A stretch of DNA of 32,760 bases from Bacteroidota bacterium. GTDB lineage: Bacteria; Bacteroidota; Bacteroidia; Sphingobacteriales; Sphingobacteriaceae. Below, in pieces: positions 1 to 8,232 of the stretch. Below the pieces are notes generated by a model. The model did not search any database. It had not been told where the DNA came from and saw nothing but the letters and a program-made list of their open reading frames with translations. Made by a program: the position numbers and the translations under genes. Numbering within the stretch: position 1 is the first letter of the stretch; the number at the start of each line of letters is the position of its first letter. The DNA is taken from contig VGGW01000007.1 in NCBI GenBank assembly GCA_016868395.1, positions 1 through 32,760 on the forward strand. Direction: 5' to 3'.

Positions 1-272
1 GTGCTACAAATGTTGGTAATACCCTTGATTTGGTTTTGGGTTACTCTCACCATTTCGTTTTTGAATTACCAAAAGAAATCAAGGTCACTACTACCTCCGA
101 GAAAGGTAAAAATCCGGTAATCATATTGGAGAGTATCGACAAACAATTACTCGGACAGGTTGCAGCGAAAATTCGCTCATTACGTGCCCCTGAACCTTAT
201 AAAGGAAAAGGTATTAAGTTTGTTGATGAAGTATTAAGAAGAAAAGCTGGTAAATCAGCTGCTAAAAAGTAA
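1..272 (+). CDS. rplF: 50S ribosomal protein L6, C-terminal part (5' truncated by window)
   Basis: The reading frame is already open at base 3 and runs to a stop at 270-272, giving about 89 C-terminal residues of a protein that is usually near 180. The residues [15 protein letters not shown] followed by an FELPKEI stretch and the late [10 protein letters not shown]-like segment (here [20 protein letters not shown]) are the second L6 domain, which contacts 23S rRNA near the sarcin-ricin loop. A TTG at 30 is an internal codon, not the start. The gene stands five bases before rplR, in the usual spc-operon order. Confidence 0.97.
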   Translation, partial: ATNVGNTLDLVLGYSHHFVFELPKEIKVTTTSEKGKNPVIILESIDKQLLGQVAAKIRSLRAPEPYKGKGIKFVDEVLRRKAGKSAAKK

Positions 273-277
273 TTATC

Positions 278-631
278 ATGGCAGGAATAAAATTATCTCG
301 CAGAGAGCGAATTAAAAGAGGAATCAGAAAGAGATTGACCGGTTCTGCAGAGCGTCCACGTCTTTCTGTTTATAGAAGTAACAAAGGGATCTATGCTCAG
401 GTCATTGATGATAATATTGGTAAAACTATTGCCTCAGCCTCTTCTTTATCAAAGGATTTTACCGCAAATGGTAACAAATCAGAGCAAAGTAAAGCTGTTG
501 GTAAGGCAGTTGCTGAGAAAGCATTAGCAGCCGGCATTAGTCAGGTGGTTTTTGATAGAAATGGTTACCTGTATCATGGTCGTGTTAAATCACTGGCCGA
601 AGGTGCACGTGAAGCTGGTTTAGTATTTTAA
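278..631 (+). CDS. rplR: 50S ribosomal protein L18
   Basis: This 117-residue protein has normal L18 length. A basic N-terminus ([13 protein letters not shown]) precedes the core with [20 protein letters not shown], and it ends in the typical [24 protein letters not shown] segment (residues about 92-116). L18 binds 5S rRNA and anchors it in the central protuberance of the large subunit. The start is ATG at 278, five bases after the rplF stop, which implies co-translation. There is no Shine-Dalgarno sequence, as is normal for Bacteroidota. Confidence 0.98.
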   Translation: MAGIKLSRRERIKRGIRKRLTGSAERPRLSVYRSNKGIYAQVIDDNIGKTIASASSLSKDFTANGNKSEQSKAVGKAVAEKALAAGISQVVFDRNGYLYHGRVKSLAEGAREAGLVF

Positions 632-679
632 TTAACACCGATCAATTAAACCAATCGGGGTTATCATAAAACAAAGAGA

Positions 680-1198
680 ATGTCAACTATCAATATAAAA
701 AGAGTAAAATCGAGCGAGATCGAACTAAAGGATCGCTTAGTTAGCATCCAGCGTGTTGCTAAAGTTACCAAAGGTGGACGTACCTTCAGCTTTTCTGCCA
801 TTGTTGTGGTAGGGGATGAGAATGGAATTGTAGGATTTGGCCTTGGTAAGGCAAAAGAAGTTACGGAAGCAATTGCCAAAGGAATTGATGATGCAAAGAA
901 GAACCTGGTCAAAGTGCCTGTCATTAACGGAACGGTTCCGCACGAGCAAATCGGTAAATATTCCGGTGGATTCGTATTCATCAAACCTGCAGCTCCGGGT
1001 ACGGGTGTTATTGCCGGTGGTGCCATGCGTGCAGTGCTTGAAAGTGCCGGGGTACACAATGTACTGGCTAAGTCAAAAGGTTCTTCAAACCCGCACAACG
1101 TGGTAAAAGCCACAGTATTGGCCTTGTCGCAATTGCGTGATGCTTATACGGTTGCTCAGCAGCGCGGTGTGAATTTAAACAAAGTATTTAACGGATAA
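680..1198 (+). CDS. rpsE: 30S ribosomal protein S5
   Basis: This is a 172-residue S5. The N-terminal double-stranded-RNA-binding-like domain (residues about 18-80) includes [19 protein letters not shown] and [10 protein letters not shown]. The C-terminal domain holds the [20 protein letters not shown] segment (about 104-123). S5 sits at the mRNA entry side of the small subunit and influences decoding accuracy. Its order after rplR and before rpmD is canonical. The 48-base gap upstream contains a short GATCAATTAAACCAATCGGG stretch of no clear function. Long antisense frames across this gene are codon-bias shadows. Confidence 0.98.
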   Translation: MSTINIKRVKSSEIELKDRLVSIQRVAKVTKGGRTFSFSAIVVVGDENGIVGFGLGKAKEVTEAIAKGIDDAKKNLVKVPVINGTVPHEQIGKYSGGFVFIKPAAPGTGVIAGGAMRAVLESAGVHNVLAKSKGSSNPHNVVKATVLALSQLRDAYTVAQQRGVNLNKVFNG

Positions 1199-1203
1199 TC
1201 ATC

Positions 1204-1383
1204 ATGGCTAAAATCAAAATAACCCAGATCAAAAGCGTTATCGATAGAAGTGAGCGCCAGAAAAAAACCATGCAAGCACTAGGTTTAAAAAAGATAAACC
1301 AATCGGTGGAGGTTGAAGCTAATCCGGCTATCATCGGAATGGTGAGAAAAGTTAATCATTTAGTAGCAATAGAAAGTATCTGA
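1204..1383 (+). CDS. rpmD: 50S ribosomal protein L30
   Basis: This is a 59-residue protein beginning [20 protein letters not shown] and ending [13 protein letters not shown], the full length of bacterial L30. The motif [13 protein letters not shown] (residues about 23-35) is the conserved core. It starts five bases after rpsE and stops two bases before rplO, the universal S5-L30-L15 arrangement. It peripherally stabilises the large subunit. Confidence 0.97.
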   Translation: MAKIKITQIKSVIDRSERQKKTMQALGLKKINQSVEVEANPAIIGMVRKVNHLVAIESI

Positions 1384-1385
1384 TT

Positions 1386-1832
1386 ATGAACTTAAGTAAC
1401 TTACAACCTGCAGAAGGTTCAACAAAAAATAGAAAACGGATCGGCCGTGGTACCGGTTCTGGTCGTGGTGGGACTTCCACTCGCGGTCATAAGGGTGCCG
1501 GCTCTCGTTCCGGTTACAAAAGCAAGGTTGGTTTTGAAGGAGGTCAAATGCCATTGCAACGTCGCTTGCCAAAGGTTGGCTTTAATCCAATTAACCGCGT
1601 GGCTTATGTAGGTATCAATTTGGATGCTTTGCAAGCTCTTGCCGATAAGTATAACTTAACTGCAATTGATTTTGATACATTTAGAGAGCATGGTTTGGCT
1701 TCGAAGAATGATCTGGTTAAAGTTTTAGGCAGAGGCGAGGTAACTTCTAAATTGGACGTAAAAGCACATGCTTTCTCAGCATCAGCTCAAAAGGCTATTG
1801 AAGCCGCTGGTGGTGCAATTGTTAAATTATAA
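1386..1832 (+). CDS. rplO: 50S ribosomal protein L15
   Basis: This is a 148-residue L15. The Gly/Arg-rich N-terminal tail (RGTGSGRGGTSTRGHKGAG, residues about 21-39) threads into 23S rRNA. The FEGGQMPLQRRLPKVGF block (about 50-66) is the family signature, and the C-terminal half is the globular domain ending in AIEAAGGAIVKL. The start lies two bases after the rpmD stop. It is followed directly by secY, as in nearly all bacteria. Confidence 0.98.
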   Translation: MNLSNLQPAEGSTKNRKRIGRGTGSGRGGTSTRGHKGAGSRSGYKSKVGFEGGQMPLQRRLPKVGFNPINRVAYVGINLDALQALADKYNLTAIDFDTFREHGLASKNDLVKVLGRGEVTSKLDVKAHAFSASAQKAIEAAGGAIVKL

Positions 1833-1838
1833 TTATAC

Positions 1839-3167
1839 ATGAAGAAGCTTTTTACAACGCTATCCAACATCTGGAAAATTGAGGACTTAAGAGCTCGGAT
1901 TCTTTTCACGCTCTTATGTCTTTTAATTCATAGAATAGGCTCATTTATTGTAATTCCTGGAGTTGATTCAGCATCTCTTGATGATCAGCAGGCTAAAGAG
2001 GGATTACTTGGATTGCTAAACATGTTTGCCGGAGGTTCATTTTCCAGAGCATCCATTTTCGCCCTAGGTGTCATGCCGTATATTTCTGCATCCATTGTGG
2101 TACAGTTATTGGGTATAGCGGTTCCTTATTTTCAGAAACTACAAAAAGAAGGAGAGAGCGGTCGTAAGAAGATTAATCAATTTACCCGTTATCTGACCAT
2201 TGTCATCACTGCATTACAGGCTATTGGTTATGTTCGTTCACAAATCAGCCCTGATGCCCGTTTATTGTCAGAGCCCTTATTCACGATATCTTCCATGTGT
2301 ATATTGACGGCCGGAACTATGTTTGTGATGTGGTTGGGCGAGAAAATTACTGACAAAGGGATCGGTAATGGTATCTCGCTGATTATCATGGTTGGTATTA
2401 TTGCTCAATTGCCATTCGGTATACTTTCTGAATTCAATTCAAGAATGGGAGCTCAGGGGGGCTTAATTTCCTTTATTGTTGAAATTGTGGCCTTATTCCT
2501 TGTGGTAATGTTTACCATATTGATTGTTCAGGGAGTTCGAAAGATTCCTGTGCAGTATGCCAAAAAGATTGTAGGAGCAAAACAATACGGCGGTGTCAGA
2601 CAATATATTCCCTTGAAAGTGAATGCAGCGGGAGTGATGCCTATAATTTTCGCGCAGGCGATTATGTTTATTCCAACTACTATCGGTTCATTTTTTCCTT
2701 CAGCTCAATCGTCATTTCTGACATCTTTCAGCGATTATACGTCCTTGACCTACAACCTGACTTTTGCCTTAATGATTATTGCCTTTACCTTTTTCTACAC
2801 CGCCATCACTGTAAATCCGGTTCAGATGTCGGATGATATGAAAAAGAATGGAGGTTTTGTGCCCGGTGTAAAACCGGGTAAAACCACCGGCGAATACATA
2901 GATGCAGTTATTTCTAAAATTACCTTACCGGGATCTATATTTCTGGCCATTATTGCAATCATGCCTTCAATCGCGATTATCCTTGGCGTTAACAGTCAGT
3001 TTGCCAATTTCTTTGGTGGCCCCTCATTGTTGATTCTTGTGGGCGTGGTCTTGGATACACTACAACAAATAGAAAGTCATTTGTTAATGCGCCACTACGA
3101 TGGCCTTATGAAGGCAGGCAGAATTAAAGGCCGCAGTCCTGTTCAGGCCGGTGGTCCGGTAATGTAA
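1839..3167 (+). CDS. secY: Protein translocase subunit SecY
   Basis: SecY is the channel-forming subunit of the SecYEG translocon in the inner membrane. The 442-residue product has about ten hydrophobic segments. GVMPYISASIVVQLL (residues about 78-92) is the conserved helix-2 region beside the plug, KEGESGRKKINQFTRYLT is the following cytosolic loop, and VKPGKTTGEY (about 343-352) is the conserved region before helix 9. The cytosolic loop containing RKIPVQYAKK (about 234-243) is the SecA/ribosome contact. The ATG lies six bases after the rplO stop and map follows after five bases, so it is co-transcribed with the ribosomal proteins. Confidence 0.98.
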   Translation: MKKLFTTLSNIWKIEDLRARILFTLLCLLIHRIGSFIVIPGVDSASLDDQQAKEGLLGLLNMFAGGSFSRASIFALGVMPYISASIVVQLLGIAVPYFQKLQKEGESGRKKINQFTRYLTIVITALQAIGYVRSQISPDARLLSEPLFTISSMCILTAGTMFVMWLGEKITDKGIGNGISLIIMVGIIAQLPFGILSEFNSRMGAQGGLISFIVEIVALFLVVMFTILIVQGVRKIPVQYAKKIVGAKQYGGVRQYIPLKVNAAGVMPIIFAQAIMFIPTTIGSFFPSAQSSFLTSFSDYTSLTYNLTFALMIIAFTFFYTAITVNPVQMSDDMKKNGGFVPGVKPGKTTGEYIDAVISKITLPGSIFLAIIAIMPSIAIILGVNSQFANFFGGPSLLILVGVVLDTLQQIESHLLMRHYDGLMKAGRIKGRSPVQAGGPVM

Positions 3168-3172
3168 TTTGC

Positions 3173-3958
3173 ATGTCCAAAATTCATTACAAAAATCTCG
3201 AAGAGATAGAGAAAATCAGAGCAAGTGATCTTCTCGTTTCAAGAACTCTTGCTGAAGTAGCGAAGGTAATCGGGGAAGGTGTAAAGACTATCCGTCTCAA
3301 CGAATTAGCGGAGGAATTTATCCGTGATCATGGAGCAGTTCCGGCTTTTTTGAATTACAATGGTTTCCCATATTCTCTTTGCATATCCGTTAACGATCAG
3401 GTTGTTCACGGATTTCCGGGAGAGCACACCATAAAAGACGGAGATATTGTTTCTGTGGATTGTGGAGTTGTTCTGGATGATTTTGTTGGTGATTCTGCCT
3501 ATACTTTCCCAATTGGCAATGTAAATTCTGAGACCTTGAGTTTGTTGAAAGTGACAAAGGAATGTTTATTTCTTGCTATTGATAAAGCGGTTGTAGGAAT
3601 GAGAATAGGAGATATTGGATTTGCTGTTCAGCAACATGCCGAGAAGAATGGCTTCGGAGTAGTAAAAGAGCTGGTAGGGCATGGTGTTGGATTTAAACTT
3701 CATGAAAAGCCCGAAGTGCCTAATTTTGGTAAGCGTGGTTCGGGCATAAAGCTTGAAGAAGGAATGGTCATAGCAATCGAGCCAATGATTAATGGCGGGA
3801 AAGCAGGAGTTAGATTTTGGGATGACGGTTGGACCGTGAGCACAATTGATAAAAAGCCTTCTGCTCATTATGAGCATTCGGTGGCGGTAAAAAGGGGTAA
3901 GGCTGATGTTCTTTCAACATTTGATTACATTGAGGAAGTTTTGAAACAAAAACATTGA
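3173..3958 (+). CDS. map: Type I methionine aminopeptidase
   Basis: This enzyme removes the initiator methionine from nascent proteins in the cytosol. The 261-residue single-domain protein shows the full pita-bread metal site: H79 in VVHGFPGE, D96 in SVDCG, D107 in GDSAY, H170 in GHGVG, E203 in AIEPM and E234 in YEHSV. There is no N-terminal zinc-finger extension. Location between secY and infA is common in Bacteroidota; adk is not present here. The start is five bases after the secY stop. A promoter for the next genes overlaps its 3' end. Confidence 0.97.
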   Translation: MSKIHYKNLEEIEKIRASDLLVSRTLAEVAKVIGEGVKTIRLNELAEEFIRDHGAVPAFLNYNGFPYSLCISVNDQVVHGFPGEHTIKDGDIVSVDCGVVLDDFVGDSAYTFPIGNVNSETLSLLKVTKECLFLAIDKAVVGMRIGDIGFAVQQHAEKNGFGVVKELVGHGVGFKLHEKPEVPNFGKRGSGIKLEEGMVIAIEPMINGGKAGVRFWDDGWTVSTIDKKPSAHYEHSVAVKRGKADVLSTFDYIEEVLKQKH

Positions 3959-3985
3959 AAATTAAATTTTTTTTATTTAATTTTG
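3955..3985 (+). promoter_or_regulatory. Predicted housekeeping promoter for infA-rpmJ
   Basis: TTG at 3955-3957 and TAATTTTG at 3978-3985 match the Bacteroidota promoter consensus (-33 TTG and -7 TAnnTTTG) with a 20-base spacer. The -33 box lies in the last codons of map. Transcription would start near 3990, leaving a leader of about 110 bases before infA. Confidence 0.6.
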
Positions 3986-3989
3986 CATC

Positions 3990-4102
3990 CCTATTCTTTG
4001 AAGCCGAATGGATTGCCAGGCTGTTTTAAACCGATTTTTTATCGATTAAAACGAAGCAGCTCTGGTAAGGCCCACAAGAATAAGTAAAAACTTAAACACG
4101 AT
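3990..4102 (+). promoter_or_regulatory. infA leader with a hairpin
   Basis: This is an untranslated stretch of about 113 bases between the predicted start of transcription and infA. It contains an inverted repeat at about 4022-4051, where GTTTTAA plus CGAT pair with ATCG plus TTAAAAC around a T-rich loop. It could be a translational control leader for infA, but no known leader family is recognisable by eye. Confidence 0.35.
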
Positions 4103-4321
4103 ATGGCCAAACAGGCTTCAATTGAACAGGATGGAGTAATCACAGAAGCGTTGTCAAATGCAATGTTTCGGGTCGAGTTGGAAAACGGGCACGAGATTAT
4201 TGCGCACATCTCAGGAAAGATGAGGATGCATTACATCAAGATCCTACCCGGAGATAAAGTGAAGCTGGAGATGTCTCCATACGATTTGAGTAAAGGAAGA
4301 ATAACATACAGATACAAATAG
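4103..4321 (+). CDS. infA: Translation initiation factor IF-1
   Basis: This is a 72-residue protein, exactly the usual IF-1 size, and a single OB fold (S1-like). It begins [20 protein letters not shown] and contains the signatures [20 protein letters not shown] and [23 protein letters not shown]-1 occupies the A site during initiation together with IF-2 and IF-3. It has its own predicted promoter inside the 3' end of map and is followed after seven bases by rpmJ. Confidence 0.98.
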   Translation: MAKQASIEQDGVITEALSNAMFRVELENGHEIIAHISGKMRMHYIKILPGDKVKLEMSPYDLSKGRITYRYK

Positions 4322-4328
4322 AGAAAAG

Positions 4329-4445
4329 ATGAAAGTTAGAGCATCCATAAAAAAACGTAGTGCTGATTGTAAGGTGATCCGTCGTAAGGGAGTACTATAC
4401 GTGATTAACAAGAAAAACCCCAAGTACAAACAACGTCAGGGATAA
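4329..4445 (+). CDS. rpmJ: 50S ribosomal protein L36, zinc-free type
   Basis: This is a 38-residue L36, beginning [20 protein letters not shown] and ending NPKYKQRQG. Of the usual C-C-C-H zinc ribbon only C14 remains. The first Cys position is Ser, the third is Asn, and the His is replaced by Tyr, so this is the zinc-independent (C-) form. The start is ATG at 4329, seven bases after infA, and the stop is TAA at 4443-4445. The order infA-rpmJ-rpsM is canonical. Confidence 0.97.
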   Translation: MKVRASIKKRSADCKVIRRKGVLYVINKKNPKYKQRQG

Positions 4446-4536
4446 AATTAATAGTTATAAGTAATAAGTTATAAGTTATAAGTCTCCGACTCTCAACTTG
4501 TAACTTAAGACTTAAAACTTACAACTTCAATAAAAT
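4446..4536 (+). repeat. AT-rich inverted repeat in the rpmJ-rpsM spacer
   Basis: The spacer is built from near-repeats of AAGTTATAAGTT on the left and AACTTACAACTT on the right. The arm at 4466-4484 matches the reverse complement of 4509-4527 in 17 of 19 positions. A transcript could form a long, weak hairpin just before rpsM. Such low-complexity self-complementary spacers resemble those I recall from other Bacteroidota genomes; the role is not known. Confidence 0.6.
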
Positions 4537-4914
4537 ATGGCAAGGATAGCAGGTATTGATTTACCAAGAAACAAAAGAGGAGAAATCGGACTTACTTATA
4601 TTTACGGTATCGGAAGGTCAACCGCTCAAAGGATTCTCAAAGATGCAGGGATTGATGTTAATGTGAAGGTCCAAGATTGGACTGACCAGCAGTTAGCATC
4701 CATACGCGGTTTCATTAACGATGAAATCAAAGTTGAAGGTGCATTGCGGTCTGAGGTTCAGCTGAACATTAAGCGTTTAATGGACATTGGTTGTTACCGT
4801 GGACTTCGTCATCGTAAGGGTTTGCCTGTTCGTGGACAGCGTACAAAGAACAACTCTCGTACTCGTAAAGGTAAACGTAAGACCGTTGCAAACAAGAAAA
4901 AAGTAACTAAATAA
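4537..4914 (+). CDS. rpsM: 30S ribosomal protein S13
   Basis: This is a 125-residue S13 in the head of the small subunit, contacting the P-site tRNA and bridging to the large subunit. It begins [20 protein letters not shown], has the helix-two-turn-helix region with [17 protein letters not shown] (residues about 23-39), and the C-terminal [19 protein letters not shown] block that reaches the tRNA. The very basic tail ([14 protein letters not shown]) is normal. It is the first gene of the alpha-operon block and is separated from rpmJ by a repeat-rich 91-base spacer. Confidence 0.98.
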   Translation: MARIAGIDLPRNKRGEIGLTYIYGIGRSTAQRILKDAGIDVNVKVQDWTDQQLASIRGFINDEIKVEGALRSEVQLNIKRLMDIGCYRGLRHRKGLPVRGQRTKNNSRTRKGKRKTVANKKKVTK

Positions 4915-5095
4915 GATCCTAGATATCCGAATGAAATCATAAATTATTTCAAATTCTGATCTCTTTAATTAATAATTTAAGCGGATATGAAGTGCCCAGT
5001 CCTTGTGATACATACTTCATGACTAAAACAAGAAATAGATAGGAGTGTCATCCTGATTATAATTCGGATAAGTCTCATGTCTCAAATCTAAACTA
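4915..5095 (+). other. Long rpsM-rpsK spacer with short inverted repeats
   Basis: The gap is about 180 bases where most bacteria have only tens. ATGAAGT at about 4987-4993 pairs with ACTTCAT at about 5014-5020. TATCCGAAT near 4924 has its reverse complement ATTCGGATA near 5062. The end (GTCTCATGTCTCAAATCTAA) resembles the spacer before rpoA. No small gene is credible here. An internal promoter or leader is possible. Confidence 0.4.
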
Positions 5096-5485
5096 ATGGC
5101 AAAAACAAAAAAAGTTACCAAAAAACGCATAGTAGTAGTTGAACCAGTTGGTGAAGCTCATGTGAATGCTACTTTCAACAACATCATTATAACGCTGACC
5201 AATCTTCAAGGTCAAACAATCAGCTGGTCTTCCGCAGGTAAGATGGGCTTTAAAGGTTCCAAAAAGAATACGCCTTATGCTGCAGGTCAGGCCGCAAGTG
5301 ATTGTGCAAAGGTGGCTCATGATCTTGGACTTCGCAAGGTTCAAGTTTTTGTCAAAGGTCCTGGTTCCGGCCGGGAGTCTGCTATCCGTACCTTACAGAC
5401 TGCAGGAATAGAAGTAACCACTATACAAGATATTACCCCGCTTCCACACAATGGTTGCCGCCCTCCGAAAAGAAGGAGAGTTTAA
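5096..5485 (+). CDS. rpsK: 30S ribosomal protein S11
   Basis: This is a 129-residue S11 on the platform of the small subunit near the E site. After a Lys-rich N-terminus come [18 protein letters not shown] (residues about 19-36), [37 protein letters not shown] and the C-terminal [18 protein letters not shown]. Each of these is diagnostic. It lies between rpsM and rpsD as in the standard alpha operon. Confidence 0.98.
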   Translation: MAKTKKVTKKRIVVVEPVGEAHVNATFNNIIITLTNLQGQTISWSSAGKMGFKGSKKNTPYAAGQAASDCAKVAHDLGLRKVQVFVKGPGSGRESAIRTLQTAGIEVTTIQDITPLPHNGCRPPKRRRV

Positions 5486-5562
5486 TAAACAATAATTAAT
5501 AAATCTTTTAAAGCTAAGATTCTCCCGGATTTGCCGAGATGATACTTTAAAAAACCAAAAAA

Positions 5563-6171
5563 ATGGCTAGATACACCGGACCAAAGTCCAAAATTGCCCG
5601 TAGATTCAGAGAACTAATTTTTGGTCCTGATAAGGCATTAGAAAGAAAAAATTATCCTCCTGGGATGCATGGAACCTCAAGAAAAAGAGGTAAACAATCT
5701 GAATATGCAGTTCAGTTAATGGAGAAGCAAAAAGTTAAATACACCTATGGTGTATTGGAACGCTACTTTGAAAATTTATTCCACAAAGCTTCTGCTAAAG
5801 AAGGTATTACTGGTGATAACCTCCTCAAGTTCCTTGAAGCTCGTCTTGATAACACGGTTTATCGCTTGGGAATTGCTCTGACTCGTTCGGCAGCACGCCA
5901 GCTCGTTGGCCATAAGCACATCACTGTAAATGGGGAGGTTGTTAACATTGCATCCTACTCTTTACGTCCTGGTGATGTTATTGCGGTACGTGAGCGTTCA
6001 AAAAGTATGGAAGCGATTTCGTATGCAGTCGCTGCCAGAACAATTAATAAATTCAGTTGGTTAGAATGGAATCCAAATACCTTGACCGGTAAATTCCTAA
6101 ACTATCCAAGCCGGGATGAGATTCCTGAAAATATTAAGGAAAATCTGATCGTCGAATTGTACTCTAAGTAA
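5563..6171 (+). CDS. rpsD: 30S ribosomal protein S4
   Basis: This 202-residue S4 begins [20 protein letters not shown]. The N-terminal region lacks the zinc-binding cysteines found in some S4 proteins, so it is the zinc-free form. [20 protein letters not shown] (residues about 92-111) and the S4 RNA-binding domain, with [14 protein letters not shown] and [16 protein letters not shown], follow. S4 nucleates 16S rRNA 5'-domain assembly and in some bacteria represses its own operon. The gap to rpsK is 77 bases. Confidence 0.98.
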   Translation: MARYTGPKSKIARRFRELIFGPDKALERKNYPPGMHGTSRKRGKQSEYAVQLMEKQKVKYTYGVLERYFENLFHKASAKEGITGDNLLKFLEARLDNTVYRLGIALTRSAARQLVGHKHITVNGEVVNIASYSLRPGDVIAVRERSKSMEAISYAVAARTINKFSWLEWNPNTLTGKFLNYPSRDEIPENIKENLIVELYSK

Positions 6172-6335
6172 GCTATGATATAGCAGATTGAGATTCAGAA
6201 GTATAATCTCAAATCTGGTTTCATAACTAATTAAACATGATGAGTATTGAGGTAAGATCAGGAATTTGAGTCAAGCTTAATTTAATATCTCAAATCTCAT
6301 TTCTCATATCCGTAAACAATAAACAAATTTGATAA
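6172..6335 (+). other. rpsD-rpoA spacer with GAGATT-type inverted repeat
   Basis: This is a 164-base gap without a credible gene. GATTGAGATT near 6187-6196 pairs with AATCTCAAATC near 6206-6216 to form a short hairpin right behind rpsD. Further copies of the same words (ATCTCAAATCTCATTTCTCA near 6287-6306) stand before rpoA. The hairpin could weaken read-through or protect a processed end, but no U-tract follows, so it is not a standard terminator. Confidence 0.4.
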
Positions 6336-7328
6336 ATGGCAATTTTAGCATTTCAGAAACCTGATAAAGTTATCATGCAGAAATCTACGGATTTCGACGG
6401 AACATTTGAATTCAGACCATTGGAGCCTGGTTTTGGTGTTACGATTGGCAATGCATTACGCAGAATACTTTTATCTTCCCTGGAAGGTTTTGCAATTACT
6501 TCGGTTCGTTTTTCGGGGGTATCCCACGAATTCTCCACCATCAAAGGTGTGGTAGAAGACGTAACTGAAATAATTCTTAACTTAAAGCAGGTACGCTTTA
6601 AAAAGACCGGCGATTCCGGTGATCACGAGAAGATTTTCGTCATCATTAGTGGAAGCGATCAGTTCAGGGTCGGGGATATCAGCAAGTTTTCAAATAATTT
6701 TGAAGTTCTTAACTCTGATTTTGTGATATGTAATATGGAAACTTCAGTCACTCTGGAGATCGAATTGACCGTAAACAAAGGCAGAGGTTATGTTGCCGCA
6801 GAAGAAAATAAGAATGCAGATGCCGCTTTAGGTGTCATTGCAATCGATTCAATTTATACTCCTATCAAAAATGTAAAGTATTCTATTGAAAACTTCCGTG
6901 TTGAGCAGAAGACTGACTATGAAAAATTAGTTCTTGATATCACTACTGATGGTTCAATCCACCCTGAAGATGCATTGAAAGAAGCAGCTAAAATCTTGAT
7001 CCACCACTTCATGTTATTCTCTGATGAGAATATCATGCTTGAATCTCAGGCTAAAGAGGAAACCAAAGAGGTTGACGAAGAAATTTTGCATATGCGAAAG
7101 ATCCTTAAAATGGAATTGGTTGATCTTGATCTTTCTGTACGTGCTCTAAATTGCCTTAAAGCTGCAGATATTCGTTCACTGGCTGATCTAGTATCTTACG
7201 ATGTGGCAGATATGCTCAAGTTCAGAAACTTTGGAAAAAAATCATTAACAGAAATACAGGATTTGGTTAAATCTAAAGGTTTATCTTTTGGTATGAACCT
7301 ATCCAAATTTAAATTAGACCAAGAATAA
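6336..7328 (+). CDS. rpoA: DNA-directed RNA polymerase subunit alpha
   Basis: The alpha subunit dimerises to nucleate RNA polymerase assembly. The 330-residue product has the N-terminal domain (residues about 15-230), with [20 protein letters not shown] near 24-43 and [13 protein letters not shown]. An acidic linker leads to the C-terminal domain (about 255-325), with [20 protein letters not shown] and [20 protein letters not shown], the helix-hairpin-helix part that touches UP elements and activators. It is placed between rpsD and rplQ as expected. The start is ATG at 6336. Confidence 0.98.
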   Translation: MAILAFQKPDKVIMQKSTDFDGTFEFRPLEPGFGVTIGNALRRILLSSLEGFAITSVRFSGVSHEFSTIKGVVEDVTEIILNLKQVRFKKTGDSGDHEKIFVIISGSDQFRVGDISKFSNNFEVLNSDFVICNMETSVTLEIELTVNKGRGYVAAEENKNADAALGVIAIDSIYTPIKNVKYSIENFRVEQKTDYEKLVLDITTDGSIHPEDALKEAAKILIHHFMLFSDENIMLESQAKEETKEVDEEILHMRKILKMELVDLDLSVRALNCLKAADIRSLADLVSYDVADMLKFRNFGKKSLTEIQDLVKSKGLSFGMNLSKFKLDQE

Positions 7329-7401
7329 TTATAAGCGAAATGCATAATTCCCGATCCCGAAAGGTTGATTGACGGTATGCACGTGCAAAACCCAACTAAA
7401 A

Positions 7402-8031
7402 ATGAGACACGGTAAAAAAGTAAACCATTTAAGTCGTACAGACAGTCACCGCAGAGCGATGCTGGCTAATATGGCTTCTTCGCTTATCCTACACAAGCGC
7501 ATTACAACTACACTTGCAAAAGCTAAAGCCCTACGAGTTTATGTTGAGCCAATCATCACCAAATCAAAGGATGATACCACGCACTCACGTCGTACGGTAT
7601 TTAGTTACTTACAAAACAAAGAGGTTGTTTCAATTCTTTTTCGTGATGTTGCAGCAAAAGTAGCTAATCGTCCCGGAGGCTATACCCGTATCCTGAAGAT
7701 GGGCAATCGTTTGGGAGACAATGCTTCCATGGCTCTAATTGAATTGGTAGATTACAACGAAGTTTACAAAAGCGGTGAAGCAGCTGTTGAGAAAAAATCA
7801 ACGCGTCGCCGTGGTTCTAAATCAAAGAAATCCGCCGAGACTTCTGCTGCAAAACCTACTCCGGTAATTGCGCCTCCTGCTGATACCGAACTTCAAGAAT
7901 CTTCGGCCGAGCTCGTTGAAGAAAGCCCGGTAGTTGAAACTGAGGCGGCTGTTGAAGATGCTCCTCAGGCAGAAACAGAAGCAAGGGATGAAGAATCATC
8001 ATCTGAAGCTGAAGAGAAGAAAGAAGAATAA
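7402..8031 (+). CDS. rplQ: 50S ribosomal protein L17 with acidic C-terminal extension
   Basis: [20 protein letters not shown] is the universal L17 start, so I place initiation at ATG 7402 and not at an upstream in-frame TTG at 7369. The first 120 or so residues are the ordinary L17 domain ([20 protein letters not shown], then [15 protein letters not shown]). A basic [13 protein letters not shown] linker and a tail of about 65 residues very rich in Glu and Ala follow. The total is 209 residues against about 120 in E. coli. Bacteroidota L17 proteins often have extensions. It is the last gene of the operon and a strong terminator follows. Confidence 0.96.
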   Translation: MRHGKKVNHLSRTDSHRRAMLANMASSLILHKRITTTLAKAKALRVYVEPIITKSKDDTTHSRRTVFSYLQNKEVVSILFRDVAAKVANRPGGYTRILKMGNRLGDNASMALIELVDYNEVYKSGEAAVEKKSTRRRGSKSKKSAETSAAKPTPVIAPPADTELQESSAELVEESPVVETEAAVEDAPQAETEARDEESSSEAEEKKEE

Positions 8032-8050
8032 ATTTTCTATAAAACTTAAA

Positions 8051-8078
8051 GCCTGCATGATTCATGCAGGCTTTTTTT
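8051..8078 (+). terminator. Intrinsic terminator of the ribosomal protein operon
   Basis: GCCTGCAT (8051-8058) and ATGCAGGC (8064-8071) form a perfect 8-bp stem around a 5-base loop, followed by seven T (8072-8078). It sits 19 bases after the rplQ stop. Confidence 0.93.
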
Positions 8079-8101
8079 GTTGATAAGCCCTAATAATTAA
8101 G

Positions 8102-8134
8102 CTGAGTTCAATATAAGGAAAATTAAAAAATAGC
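8102..8134 (+). repeat. Degenerate copy of the element end motif (CTGAGTTCAATATAAG)
   Basis: The motif matches the left end of the palindromic element at 8233 and the sequence at 27561: a CTGAG core, then a T/A-rich GATATAAG-like word, then an A-rich run ending TAGC/TACC/TGTC. It is probably a remnant left end of a further element copy. Confidence 0.5.
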
Positions 8135-8232
8135 CTTTAATGGATCTCATACTGCTCCGGACGCGAATAGTTTCATTTTAAAATAACCCCTTACCAAGGA
8201 GGTTTTTGCTTTCGCGTAGGGTCATTAAATAT

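Noticed and set aside
664-1113. 149-codon antisense frame over rpsE
   Set aside because: It lies fully opposite a conserved ribosomal protein gene and has no recognisable protein features. It is a codon-bias shadow. The same holds for antisense frames over rplO, map, dnaK and pruA.
7369-7401. Upstream TTG start giving L17 eleven extra residues
   Set aside because: The universal L17 N-terminus [10 protein letters not shown] starts at ATG 7402.
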